A stretch of 64,000 nt of DNA from Planomicrobium stackebrandtii (GTDB taxonomy: Bacteria > Bacillota > Bacilli > Bacillales_A > Planococcaceae), in NCBI RefSeq assembly GCF_030814955.1, contig NZ_JAUSWB010000006.1:186001-250000 (forward strand), read 5' to 3'. Both the position numbers and the translations under genes were made by a program. The notes under the pieces were generated by a model, which was not told the DNA's origin, ran no database searches, and saw nothing but the letters and a program-made list of their open reading frames with translations. Of the stretch, positions 1-7,189 are shown in pieces (position 1 is the first letter of the stretch; each line of letters opens with the position of its first letter).

Positions 1-336
1 CCAGGCTTTATGAACAACCCCAATGATTATTTATGGGGCTATCAGGATGGCAGCGGTTTTGAAATCAATTTGACACCTGCTGAGTATTACAATGCTTACT
101 TGATGGATACGGATGCGACCTATACTGCCAAAGAACGCTATGGGCGAACTATCCAGCCAACTACGCATGAGTTTATTCACCGCCTGTATCCCGAAGCGAC
201 CATTGTTGAGTTCTATTTCCCTGGCACAGCTCAGTATGACCAAATGGACTGGCAAAGCCTGAACATGGTATTCGAGAAAAACAGCAACGGTGACTGGGTG
301 CTAGTGGCGATTGTTAATGATCGCTGGACTGTCTAA
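1..336 (+). CDS. C-terminal part of an unknown protein (5' truncated)
   Basis: The reading frame is open from the first base (Pro-Gly-Phe before the first Met at base 10), so this is most likely the tail of a longer gene cut by the window edge. The visible 111 residues are rich in aromatic and acidic residues (YLWGYQDGSGF, EFYFPGTAQYDQMDW) and end in VLVAIVNDRWTV, which looks like a small beta-rich extracytoplasmic domain. No cysteine, membrane segment or catalytic motif is visible. I do not recognise the family and assign no function. It converges on the yqxD-like gene, and one hairpin can terminate both. Confidence 0.6.
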   Translation, partial: PGFMNNPNDYLWGYQDGSGFEINLTPAEYYNAYLMDTDATYTAKERYGRTIQPTTHEFIHRLYPEATIVEFYFPGTAQYDQMDWQSLNMVFEKNSNGDWVLVAIVNDRWTV

Positions 337-343
337 CTCAGAA

Positions 344-376
344 AAAAGACCCGGCATTTTAGTTGCCGGGTCTTTC
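344..376. terminator. Bidirectional terminator
   Basis: The stem GACCCGGCA / TGCCGGGTC has a short TTTTAGT loop and A and T tracts on either side. It lies between two convergent genes and overlaps the last codons of the minus-strand one. Confidence 0.85.
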
Positions 377-823
377 TTTGTCTTCCTTTATTTTTTTCAA
401 AAGTGCTGTTAAAGCCTCTTCAAACTTCTCGTTGTCTTCGGCTCGCCTTTTTTTCGGTCCCTTCATCCTGCCTCCGCCTTGACGGATTTTTTTGGCAACG
501 TGTCGGCCGTGGAGCAATTGTTCAATGTTTTCATCAGAGTAGACGCGGCCGTTCTGGTCAATCGGAATGCCGCGCTTGGCAAGAACCATTGCCGCCAGTC
601 CATAATCCTGGGTAACAACAATATCTCCGTTTGCCACCCGGTTGACCAGGACAAAGTCAACGGCATCCGCTCCTTTTGACACAGTAATCGTTTCCGCCCC
701 TTCCCGATGCATTTCATGGGAAGTATCGCAAATCAAAATGACCGGCAAGCGGTAAGCTTTAGCCAAATCGATGGTTTGTCCGACCACCGGACAGCCATCT
801 GCATCAATAAGAATTTTAACCAT
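359..823 (-). CDS. yqxD: YaiI/YqxD family protein (UPF0178, DUF188)
   Basis: This 154-residue protein opens with the family signature MVKILIDADGCPV and keeps the conserved DADGCP, VTQDYGLA and RGGG-like (RQGGGRMKGP) segments. The family has a PIN/NYN-like fold with clustered acidic residues (Asp7, Asp9 and the later VTQDYG Asp). That suggests a metal-dependent nuclease, but no activity is established that I know of. The length is typical and the tail is basic. The ATG overlaps the stop of the upstream DUF1836 gene (TAATG), so the two are translationally coupled. Confidence 0.9.
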   Translation of the reverse strand: MVKILIDADGCPVVGQTIDLAKAYRLPVILICDTSHEMHREGAETITVSKGADAVDFVLVNRVANGDIVVTQDYGLAAMVLAKRGIPIDQNGRVYSDENIEQLLHGRHVAKKIRQGGGRMKGPKKRRAEDNEKFEEALTALLKKIKEDKERPGN

Positions 824-1401
824 TACTCGTTCGCCCCTTTCGCCATTCTATCCACCAATTTCTCGGCTGCTCTCCGGTAAAGATTGCTGGTATGCACCAG
901 TGACGCAATGAGCAATACCTGTTCCAGCTCCTCTGCGTCCTCGTCATCCGCTGTTTGTTTGGAAGCTTCTGCCACTTGTTGATCCAGTGCATCCGCGAAA
1001 ATCTCCGTATTGCCTTGCTGAAGCTTTAGATAACTTTGGTAAAACCGCTCCAGGTCCAGCTCTTTTTGTGCTGCCTTTTCATTAATGCCATTCAATACCA
1101 ACTTGACGTCATTGATCGATAACGCACTTTTCATCTGGTAAATCAAACTGATCAGCATAATGTGGTTGCGGCTGTACTTTTTATTTTGAACTGGATAAAA
1201 CAGTTTTCCTTTTGCGTAATTGTTGATCATGGTTTTGGTAAGTATTTTTTCGTCTGGATGCCGTTTCGATTCGGAAAAATTGGATTCGAATAGTTGAATA
1301 ACCTGGTCAATATACAGGTCGATCTTCGGAATATCTTCCGGCAAAACCTGATTATGAAAAGCCATCTCCTGGATGATGCTATTTGCTTTTTCCATATACA
1401 T
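823..1401 (-). CDS. DUF1836 domain-containing protein
   Basis: This 192-residue protein has the DUF1836 pattern: an N-terminal helix, then LTKTMINNYAKGKLFYPVQNKKYSRNHIMLISLIYQMK, which resembles a MerR-like winged helix-turn-helix. Family members are treated as putative DNA-binding regulators, and the target is unknown. An acidic stretch (TADDEDAEELEQV) lies near the C terminus. The gene is coupled to the yqxD-like gene by a one-base stop/start overlap. A second ATG lies two codons in. The first is chosen because GGGAG sits five bases upstream. Confidence 0.8.
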   Translation of the reverse strand: MYMEKANSIIQEMAFHNQVLPEDIPKIDLYIDQVIQLFESNFSESKRHPDEKILTKTMINNYAKGKLFYPVQNKKYSRNHIMLISLIYQMKSALSINDVKLVLNGINEKAAQKELDLERFYQSYLKLQQGNTEIFADALDQQVAEASKQTADDEDAEELEQVLLIASLVHTSNLYRRAAEKLVDRMAKGANE

Positions 1402-1462
1402 TCACACTCCCTCAGCCGTTTCATACTCGTTATTTTACATCACCATCAAGTTTTCTCCAAAC

Positions 1463-1491
1463 TTGACTCTGTTTAGCGATGCGAGTATCGT
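1463..1491 (+). promoter_or_regulatory. Probable sigma-A promoter of the hemolysin III family gene
   Basis: TTGACT at 1463-1468 and TATCGT at 1486-1491 are 17 bases apart. The expected start site falls inside the inverted repeat that follows. This is a match by eye. Confidence 0.5.
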
Positions 1492-1520
1492 TATATGTAG
1501 TTTCAATAACTACATATAAC
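1490..1520 (+). promoter_or_regulatory. 11-bp perfect inverted repeat (operator or leader hairpin)
   Basis: GTTATATGTAG at 1490-1500 and CTACATATAAC at 1510-1520 are perfect inverted arms around a 9-base spacer. They sit at the expected transcription start and directly before the ribosome binding site (AAGGAGCTG at 1521-1529). There is no T tract, so it is not a terminator. A repressor operator or a leader stem acting on translation would both fit. Confidence 0.7.
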
Positions 1521-1535
1521 AAGGAGCTGTTTCAC

Positions 1536-2183
1536 ATGAACGCATATATCCGAGAACCCTTTAACGCCTTATCCCATTTGGCAGGTGCTGTATTGTCACT
1601 GGCCGCACTTTTAGCGATGGTCATCAAAGCGGCCTATGCCAATGAACCTTTCTTGCACGTTGCCGCAGTTGCCATTTTTGGCATCAGCCTCATTTTGCTG
1701 TATACAGCTTCGACGATTTACCATTCGGCTCTTTCACAACCTTACATTATTGCATTCTTGCGGAAACTGGATCACTCGATGATTTTCGCTTTAATTGCAG
1801 GCTCATACGCACCCTTTTGCCTGATTGCTCTTGGCGGAACACTCGGCTGGACACTATTTTCGCTTGTCGCCATTTTGGGACTGAGCGGCATCTTCTTTAA
1901 GATGGTCTGGTTTCATTCCCCGAGATGGCTGTCGACTGCCATCTATATCGCCATGGGCTGGATCATTATTTTCGCTGTCGTGCCGCTTTCAGACAGCATG
2001 TCACTAACCGGCTTGCTGCTGCTTGTCGCAGGTGGAGTTTCCTATACAGTGGGCGGGATCATTTATGGATTAAAACCCGATTTCCTCTCTTCCAAGTATT
2101 TAGGCTTCCATGAAATTTTCCACCTCTTCATCCTGTTCGGCAGCCTCTGCCATTTCTTAGCCGTTTATTTTTATGTGCTGTAA
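1536..2183 (+). CDS. Hemolysin III / TrhA (YqfA) family membrane protein
   Basis: This is a 215-residue polytopic membrane protein of the hemolysin III / PAQR-like family. Visible signatures are REPFNALSHLAGA at the N terminus, STIYHS, LDHSMIF and GFHEIFHLFILFGS near the C terminus. The conserved His residues of the last two are the presumed metal ligands of this fold. About seven transmembrane helices fill the protein. An upstream in-frame ATG exists, but the start at 1536 follows AAGGAGCTG at the right distance and matches the family's N terminus. The name is historical: the family is linked to membrane homeostasis and not reliably to haemolysis. Expression is probably controlled through the inverted repeat just upstream. 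Confidence 0.9.
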   Translation: MNAYIREPFNALSHLAGAVLSLAALLAMVIKAAYANEPFLHVAAVAIFGISLILLYTASTIYHSALSQPYIIAFLRKLDHSMIFALIAGSYAPFCLIALGGTLGWTLFSLVAILGLSGIFFKMVWFHSPRWLSTAIYIAMGWIIIFAVVPLSDSMSLTGLLLLVAGGVSYTVGGIIYGLKPDFLSSKYLGFHEIFHLFILFGSLCHFLAVYFYVL

Positions 2184-2185
2184 CA

Positions 2186-2347
2186 AGAAAAGCGGAAGCG
2201 CCCGTGTAGATTCGACGGGCATAAGACGCTCCGGCGAAGCGGCGTGTTTTCAGCCGCACAGCTGGGTTGGCTTATGACCCAAAGAGCTGGCTGCTGGAGT
2301 CTGGACACAGAAAAGCGGAAGCGCCCCGTGTAGATTCGACGGGCATA
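2186..2347 (+). repeat. Intergenic repeat family, copy A (one full unit and one partial unit)
   Basis: The unit starts AGAAAAGCGGAAGCGCC, contains GACGGGCATAAGACG and CGAAGCGGC, and ends GCTGGAGTCTGGACA (2186-2308). A second unit begins at once (2309-2347) and stops after GGGCATA. Related copies lie at 27769-27967 and 46769-46898. It resembles dispersed non-coding repeats common in Bacillaceae genomes. It separates two genes on the same strand and ends about 40 bp before the next start codon. Confidence 0.8.
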
Positions 2348-2388
2348 ATGATATGATAGGAGCTAACTTATCTGAAAGGGGCATATCT

Positions 2389-3168
2389 ATGAAAAATTTA
2401 GATTCTAATCAAACTGAAATGGCAGAAATTTTATACAGTGCCTATCAAAACGGACACACCATAGCTAAAGATCAGATACCAGCTGCGTTAGAGAAGAACC
2501 CCGCATACGCAATACAGCACGCTGTTACCGCAAACAAAACAAGCAAGGGCCAGGAAGAGTTGAAGGGCTATAAAATCAGCTTAACAAGCAAAGAGACCCA
2601 GAATCTTTTTCAATCAGAAACCCCGCTGTATGGGGCTCTCACCACATCTGCTTTATCGAATGGCGTCATCGAACTTGATTCGTTATCTTCTCCTTTAATC
2701 GAAATCGAATTGATTTTTATCGCCAAGGAAGATTTGTCTGCGGCTGACGATGTTCATGCGTTGCTAGAAAAAACCCAAGTCGCTCCAGGCATTGAAGTTC
2801 CGGATTCCCGCTTTGACGACTGGTTTCCTAAAATCACACTCGGACAAGTGATCGCCGACAGTGCAGTGGCTGGAAAGATCATTACGGGCCTGCCGCAGGA
2901 CAATATCGTATACAGCCAACTGGAAAATTTGGCCGGCACATTGACATTGGACGGCAAAGAAATTGCTGCAGGTAGTTCCTCTGAAGTGCTGGATCATCCC
3001 ATCCATGCAGTTAAGTGGCTCGCCAATGAACTAGCTGAGCACGGATTGGCTATCAAAAAAGGCATGGCCATTTCATCCGGCACTTTCATTTTGCCAAAAC
3101 CTCTTGAAAAAGGACTTTACGAAGCCAGTTACGGGGAGCTTGGCTCGGTAACCTTGACCGTCGAATAA
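2389..3168 (+). CDS. 2-keto-4-pentenoate hydratase / 4-oxalocrotonate decarboxylase family protein
   Basis: This 259-residue enzyme has the fumarylacetoacetase-type fold used by 2-hydroxypenta-2,4-dienoate hydratases and 4-oxalocrotonate decarboxylases in meta-cleavage pathways. Visible hallmarks are GYKISLTS, PLIEIELIFIAKEDL with the metal-binding Glu residues, APGIEVPDSRF, and VKWLANELAEHGLAIKKGMAISSGTF near the C terminus. The start at 2389 follows GAAAGGGG; an upstream in-frame ATG lies close to the repeat and lacks a good site. No other aromatic-degradation gene is nearby, so the substrate is unknown. Its own terminator appears to have been split by an insertion. Confidence 0.85.
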   Translation: MKNLDSNQTEMAEILYSAYQNGHTIAKDQIPAALEKNPAYAIQHAVTANKTSKGQEELKGYKISLTSKETQNLFQSETPLYGALTTSALSNGVIELDSLSSPLIEIELIFIAKEDLSAADDVHALLEKTQVAPGIEVPDSRFDDWFPKITLGQVIADSAVAGKIITGLPQDNIVYSQLENLAGTLTLDGKEIAAGSSSEVLDHPIHAVKWLANELAEHGLAIKKGMAISSGTFILPKPLEKGLYEASYGELGSVTLTVE

Positions 3169-3171
3169 CAA

Positions 3172-3203
3172 AAGTGGTGCACAATTTTCTTTGTGCACCA
3201 CTT
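3172..3203 (+). repeat. 32-bp direct repeat, copy 1 (terminator hairpin without its T tract)
   Basis: The hairpin AAGTGGTGCACAA / TTGTGCACCACTT has a TTTTC-type loop. It directly follows the hydratase gene but is followed by GAGCTTG and not by T residues. It is identical over 32 bases to 3645-3676. Confidence 0.9.
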
Positions 3204-3644
3204 GAGCTTGTAGACAAAAGAGTATTTATGAAATTCAAAGAATGAATATTCATTTTAGCTTGTTTATACGGGATACTGCGCTCCAGGCGGACGCTTTCCG
3301 CGGGCTTGCGCCGAACTAACTCGGACTTGGGTCCGAGTGGATTTCGGCACTTCGCTATCCCGCAGGAGTCGCCGCCCTGCGCTCCGGATCCTGCAGTGAG
3401 GTGATGATCAGGCTTGTCGAAATCAGTGTCATGGAGAAACTGGCGAACAGGCTTCTCTCTTTAATTAAAGCCGCATGCTCCCAACCGGGCTGGCCACGAG
3501 ACTCCTGTGGCACAGCGAGAGCTGAAGACCCCGCAGGAACGCAGTGACGAGGAGGCTGAAGCTGAGCCCACGGAAAGCGAAGTGGCCGGACCGGTTGGGA
3601 TGATACACTACTATTCATTTCGGTTAGATTTTGTCTACAGTCTG
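3204..3644. mobile_element. MITE-like non-coding element inserted in a terminator
   Basis: About 440 bp lie between two identical 32-bp direct repeats. The ends carry short inverted repeats, TGTAGACAAAA at 3209-3219 and TTTTGTCTACA at 3629-3639. Inside are two related GC-rich modules in opposite orientation. One (about 3288-3373) has GCTTTCCGCGGGC ... CCCGCAGGAGTC. The other (about 3490-3590), read on the minus strand, has GCTTTCCGTGGGC ... CCACAGGAGTC. Open frames within it (for example 3355-3657 minus) have no ribosome binding site or recognisable product. This accounts for the whole gene-free stretch 3169-3694. Confidence 0.6.
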
Positions 3645-3676
3645 AAGTGGTGCACAATTTTCTTTGTGCACCACTT
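3645..3676 (+). repeat. 32-bp direct repeat, copy 2 (terminator hairpin with T tract)
   Basis: It is identical to 3172-3203 but followed by TTTTTC, so it is a complete intrinsic terminator in the plus direction. It looks like the original terminator of the hydratase gene, displaced about 470 bp by the insertion. Confidence 0.85.
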
Positions 3677-3694
3677 TTTCTATATTGCTATTCT

Positions 3695-4867
3695 TTAATG
3701 GGAAGAACGCTGTTCCTTGGGCATCATCCACATATAGTAAAAGACAATGAGGATGACAAAAATGCCAAGCATCAAATACAGATTCGAATAACCGGCGATT
3801 CCTGCAAGGACTCCGAGTGAGACTGAACCTACCGCAATCCCGCTGTCGTATAAAGCAAAAAAGGTTCCTGTGGCATAGCCGCTGCGATGCTTATCAGCCG
3901 CTTGAATGGCCAGGGTTTGGAAGCTCGGGAGCAAGGTCCCGTAGCCAAGACCCACCAGTGCACCTGAAGCCAGCAGCATCCACGAAGATTCCGTAAAACT
4001 CAACGATATTAATCCCACTCCGAAAATAATTATGGAAGGAATGATGACCACGCTCGGACCTACGGCGTCAAACAATCTCCCGGTAAGCGGCCGCACAACA
4101 AGCATAGCGATCGCATATACCACAAAGAAAAAGCTCGCTGCTTTGATGAGTCCAAGCGATTCGGCATAGACGGAAATAAACGTCAGGATGCTGGCATAAG
4201 CAAACGAAATGAAAAAGCCGACACTGGCAATCGGCAACGATTTTTTCTCCAAAAAATCGTTAATCGTCAGTTTATGCTTGCCACTTTTCACAACGGGCTC
4301 TTCTTCCACTTTAACACCTAAGGCACATAGGAAACCGATCACCATAATAACGGCGAGTACAATAAAAACAATTTGCGCCGGCATATAAAGCTGAAGCGTT
4401 AACGCAATAAACGGCCCTGCAACTACTGCCAGATTCATGGCAATGCCATAGTAGCCCAAGCCTTCTCCGCGCCGCTCTGGCGGAATGATGTCCGCTGCGA
4501 TGGCACCAGCTACGGTCGTGACCAAACTAAACCAGATGCCCTGGAAAAAACGCAGCAGCAAAAGCACTGCAAAACTTCCGACAAACACATAAAACACGGT
4601 ACTGACGGTAAACAAGAAGAGCGCAATAATCAGGATTTTTTTCTTCCCGAACTTCTCCAAAATCATGCCCGCAAAAAAACGCATGATGATGGCAGACAGC
4701 AGGAAGATCGAAACCGCCACTCCACCTTCAGCAGCAGTACCGCCTAAATCGTTCAAGACATACAGCGGCATAAACGTCAGCAGCGCATAAAAAACCACAA
4801 AAATAAAAAAAGTACTGATTGAGATATTAATAAAACTTTTTGTCCAAATTGGTCTTTTTTCAGCCAT
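3695..4867 (-). CDS. MFS transporter (drug-efflux type)
   Basis: This 390-residue protein has twelve predicted membrane helices and the major facilitator layout. The cytoplasmic loop after helix 2 reads GMILEKFGKKKIL, the usual motif A position, and RFFQGIWFSLVTTVAGAIAADIIPPERRGEGLGYYGIAMNLA covers the motif B/C region of helices 4-5. Such carriers exchange protons for drugs or metabolites. The substrate is not readable from sequence. The ATG lies inside the end of the MarR gene (8-base overlap), so the two form one coupled operon, typical of a MarR-controlled efflux pump. Confidence 0.88.
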   Translation of the reverse strand: MAEKRPIWTKSFINISISTFFIFVVFYALLTFMPLYVLNDLGGTAAEGGVAVSIFLLSAIIMRFFAGMILEKFGKKKILIIALFLFTVSTVFYVFVGSFAVLLLLRFFQGIWFSLVTTVAGAIAADIIPPERRGEGLGYYGIAMNLAVVAGPFIALTLQLYMPAQIVFIVLAVIMVIGFLCALGVKVEEEPVVKSGKHKLTINDFLEKKSLPIASVGFFISFAYASILTFISVYAESLGLIKAASFFFVVYAIAMLVVRPLTGRLFDAVGPSVVIIPSIIIFGVGLISLSFTESSWMLLASGALVGLGYGTLLPSFQTLAIQAADKHRSGYATGTFFALYDSGIAVGSVSLGVLAGIAGYSNLYLMLGIFVILIVFYYMWMMPKEQRSSH

Positions 4868-5294
4868 TCCTTACATCCTTTTCTTCAGAACCCGTTATTC
4901 CTATTTTTTTCAGCAACACAAGCAACTGTTCTTTTTCTTCATCCGTCAAACTGGAAACCAGGCTGGCTTCTGTCTGCCGAATCCGCTCTTCAATATCCGG
5001 CAGTTTTTGTTCAGCAAAAGAGGAAAGCTGAACGATCCGTTCACGCTTGTCTTTTCCTTCACGGCGAGCGATCCACCCGCTTTTCTCGAGGCGGACAATT
5101 GTCCTTGTCACAGTCGGTGCCTCGACATTTAAATACTGCCAGATTTCTTTCTGTGTCATCGAACCAAATTGATTGAGGCAAAATAATATAGACCACTGGG
5201 AACTGTATAAATCAAATTCCTTAAGAGCTTCGTTTACTTCCTTGATGGATAAACGGGATTTTTGATGGATCTCGTGAAACAGCAGGTTTCTCAT
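4860..5294 (-). CDS. MarR family transcriptional regulator
   Basis: This 144-residue MarR-type winged-helix regulator has the recognition region MTQKEIWQYLNVEAPTVTRTIVRLEKSGWIARREGKDKRER (helix-turn-helix and wing), flanked by dimerisation helices. The start at 5294 is chosen because GCGAGG lies nine bases upstream. The earlier ATG at 5303 touches that site. It probably represses itself and the coupled MFS gene through the palindrome TACTTAGGTAAGTA upstream. The inducer is unknown. Confidence 0.88.
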   Translation of the reverse strand: MRNLLFHEIHQKSRLSIKEVNEALKEFDLYSSQWSILFCLNQFGSMTQKEIWQYLNVEAPTVTRTIVRLEKSGWIARREGKDKRERIVQLSSFAEQKLPDIEERIRQTEASLVSSLTDEEKEQLLVLLKKIGITGSEEKDVRNG

Positions 5295-5317
5295 GCTTTT
5301 CATCCTCGCATTTTATT

Positions 5318-5331
5318 TACTTAGGTAAGTA
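5318..5331 (-). promoter_or_regulatory. Probable MarR operator
   Basis: TACTTA-GG-TAAGTA is a palindrome with perfect 6-bp arms, 24 bases before the marR start, where promoter elements of the marR/MFS operon are expected. Position and size fit MarR autoregulation. Confidence 0.55.
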
Positions 5332-5375
5332 TATGGCTATTTAATTTCTTTGTAAAGAAAAGCATTTCGACTCTC

Positions 5376-5408
5376 AAAAAAGCCATTTCCATCTGGAAAC
5401 GGCTTTTC
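5376..5408 (-). terminator. Terminator of the acetyl-CoA hydrolase gene
   Basis: The stem AAAAGCC(A)TTTCC / GGAAA(C)GGCTTTT has an ATCT loop and lies just past the stop codon. Confidence 0.8.
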
Positions 5409-5416
5409 TGCTGGTA

Positions 5417-6685
5417 TTAAATTAGAAATCCTTGTTTTTTTGCATCGAACAACAGTTCTTCGCGGAATTTTGGGTGTGCGATTGCTGCCAAGCGCTTGGC
5501 GCGCTCTGAAATAGATACGCCATGCAACCGGGCAACTCCATATTCAGTGACAATATTGTCCACGTCATTTTTGCCGGTGGTCACCACTGATCCTGGAGTC
5601 AGGTTCAATTTGATACGCGACAAGCTATCGTCTTTCGCAGTCGATGGCATGCAAATATAGCCTTTGCCATTTTCTGCGAACCGGACACCGCGTGCGAAAT
5701 CAACTTGTCCGCCGCTTGATGAATAATATTTGCCGCCAACCGTCTCGGATGCACATTGGCCGAACAAATCCACTTCGGTTGTCGAGTTGATAGAGACAAT
5801 ATTCTTTTCTTTAGCAATTTCCCTTGGATCGTTGACGACGCTCACCGGCTGAAATTCAACGGCCGGGTTGTTATTGATAAAGTTGTACAGATTTTTAGAC
5901 CCAAAAGCGAAAGTTGCAACAATTTTTCCAGGATTCGTAAACTTCCGTGTTCCATCTACTGCGCCGGCAGCTACCAGGTTTGCGACGCCGTCCGGCAGCA
6001 TCTCGGTATGGATTCCTAGATGGCGGTGGTCTTTTAACATGCTGATAACAGCATTGGGAACAGCACCGATTCCAATCTGCAACGTATCGCCATCTTGAAT
6101 ATCCTGAATGATCGAAGAAGCAATCAGCAGATCCTTATCGCTGGCTTCGAGGACTCGCTCTTCTGATAGAGCGGCATGATGATGCACATATCCTGAAATT
6201 TGGCTGACATGAATTTGATTTCGCCCGAATGTCCGCGGCATCTGGTCATTTACTTCCAAAATGAACGGCACTTTCCCAATGAAATCAGCAATATAATCGG
6301 CCTGCGTGCCCAATGTAAAATAACCGTGTTCATCCATGGGCGAAGCCACTGTCAAAATCATCGACATCTTAGTGACTTTTTGAAGCATGCGCGGCATTTC
6401 ATGAAAATTGTTTGGAACGAGATCCATCTTAGCCTGCTGGTAAACTTTTCGCGTAGCCCCGCTCAAAAAATACGAAACATGCTTTAACTGCTCTATTTCG
6501 CCCTGTATGTAAGAACGTGAACGCAATGCCAGCATTTGATGGACTTTCACCCCGTCCAATTGCTCGGCGTTTTCTTCCAATATATCCAGAAGGCGAATCG
6601 GTTCCCCATTGGCAATCGGGATGATCAGATCCGCTTTCGAATCGATTAGCTCTATAACTTCTTGTGGCGTTAATTCTTTCCCCAT
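5417..6685 (-). CDS. Acetyl-CoA hydrolase / CoA-transferase family protein
   Basis: This 422-residue enzyme belongs to the class I CoA-transferase group that includes 4-hydroxybutyrate CoA-transferase, succinyl-CoA:acetate CoA-transferase and acetyl-CoA hydrolase. Two family hallmarks are visible: GIHTEMLPDGV (Glu228) and SINSTTEVDLFGQ (Glu304). One of these glutamates forms the glutamyl-CoA intermediate in characterised relatives. Glycine-rich QIGIGAVPNAV lies between. The C-terminal AYGVARL-like segment (EYGVARLHG) is also typical. The exact acyl donor and acceptor cannot be told from sequence. The ATG follows GGGGAGG at good spacing. The gene appears to be transcribed alone. Confidence 0.88.
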   Translation of the reverse strand: MGKELTPQEVIELIDSKADLIIPIANGEPIRLLDILEENAEQLDGVKVHQMLALRSRSYIQGEIEQLKHVSYFLSGATRKVYQQAKMDLVPNNFHEMPRMLQKVTKMSMILTVASPMDEHGYFTLGTQADYIADFIGKVPFILEVNDQMPRTFGRNQIHVSQISGYVHHHAALSEERVLEASDKDLLIASSIIQDIQDGDTLQIGIGAVPNAVISMLKDHRHLGIHTEMLPDGVANLVAAGAVDGTRKFTNPGKIVATFAFGSKNLYNFINNNPAVEFQPVSVVNDPREIAKEKNIVSINSTTEVDLFGQCASETVGGKYYSSSGGQVDFARGVRFAENGKGYICMPSTAKDDSLSRIKLNLTPGSVVTTGKNDVDNIVTEYGVARLHGVSISERAKRLAAIAHPKFREELLFDAKKQGFLI

Positions 6686-6795
6686 TTTATGTCCTCCCCT
6701 TGTGTGCTGTTATGCTACAACTTTATCATATATTGTGCAGACCCCATTATTTCCGAAATTTATGCACTATTCGGCGTTTTTAGTCCAAATAAAAA

Positions 6796-6820
6796 AAACC
6801 GTCAGTTTTTCTGACGGTTA
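6796..6820 (-). terminator. Terminator overlapping the stop codon of the upstream gene
   Basis: AACCGTCAG / CTGACGGTT with a short A/T loop, followed on the minus strand by eight T residues. The left arm encodes the last residues and the TGA lies in the right arm. Confidence 0.85.
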
Positions 6821-7014
6821 CGATTTTTTAAAGCAAAAACAACACCGGCCAAGCCGAATAATGCCATCAGTGCCCATAAGATTACTAAAATAATGGAGCC
6901 TATTCCATCAGACCCCTCTAATACAGCAACGAGCTGTAAAGTGAAGAAAGCCAGGCTGATTAAAGCAATTGCACCGAAATAAAGGATTCGTGCCTTAAAA
7001 CTAAAATTCTTCAT
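6802..7014 (-). CDS. Small two-helix membrane protein, unknown
   Basis: This 70-residue protein has two hydrophobic helices (about residues 11-32 and 38-60), a basic N terminus (MKNFSFKAR) and a basic tail (LKNRNRQKN). The start at 7014 follows GGAGTCAAAAAC. A longer in-frame extension has no ribosome binding site. I do not recognise the family. The terminator is built into the last codons, leaving no 3' untranslated region to speak of. It is separate from sbcC, which starts a distinct unit further right. Confidence 0.65.
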   Translation of the reverse strand: MKNFSFKARILYFGAIALISLAFFTLQLVAVLEGSDGIGSIILVILWALMALFGLAGVVFALKNRNRQKN

Positions 7015-7189
7015 GTTTTTGACTCCTTTGGTTTTCATAGTTTTCGAAGCAAAGCACTTTATCATTCTCTGCAATTTATCCCACTCTGTCTACTTTTACC
7101 TTTTAGGACAAGTCTAAACGTCGGAGACACTGCTATATTTAGCTGAATTAAAAAGTTATTCTGTTTCAGTTTAACTTGTGCAGGCTTAT

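Noticed and set aside
3355..3657. Open frame of 100 codons on the minus strand inside the repeat element
   Set aside because: It lies wholly in the palindromic GC-rich insert, has no ribosome binding site, and its protein is low in recognisable pattern.
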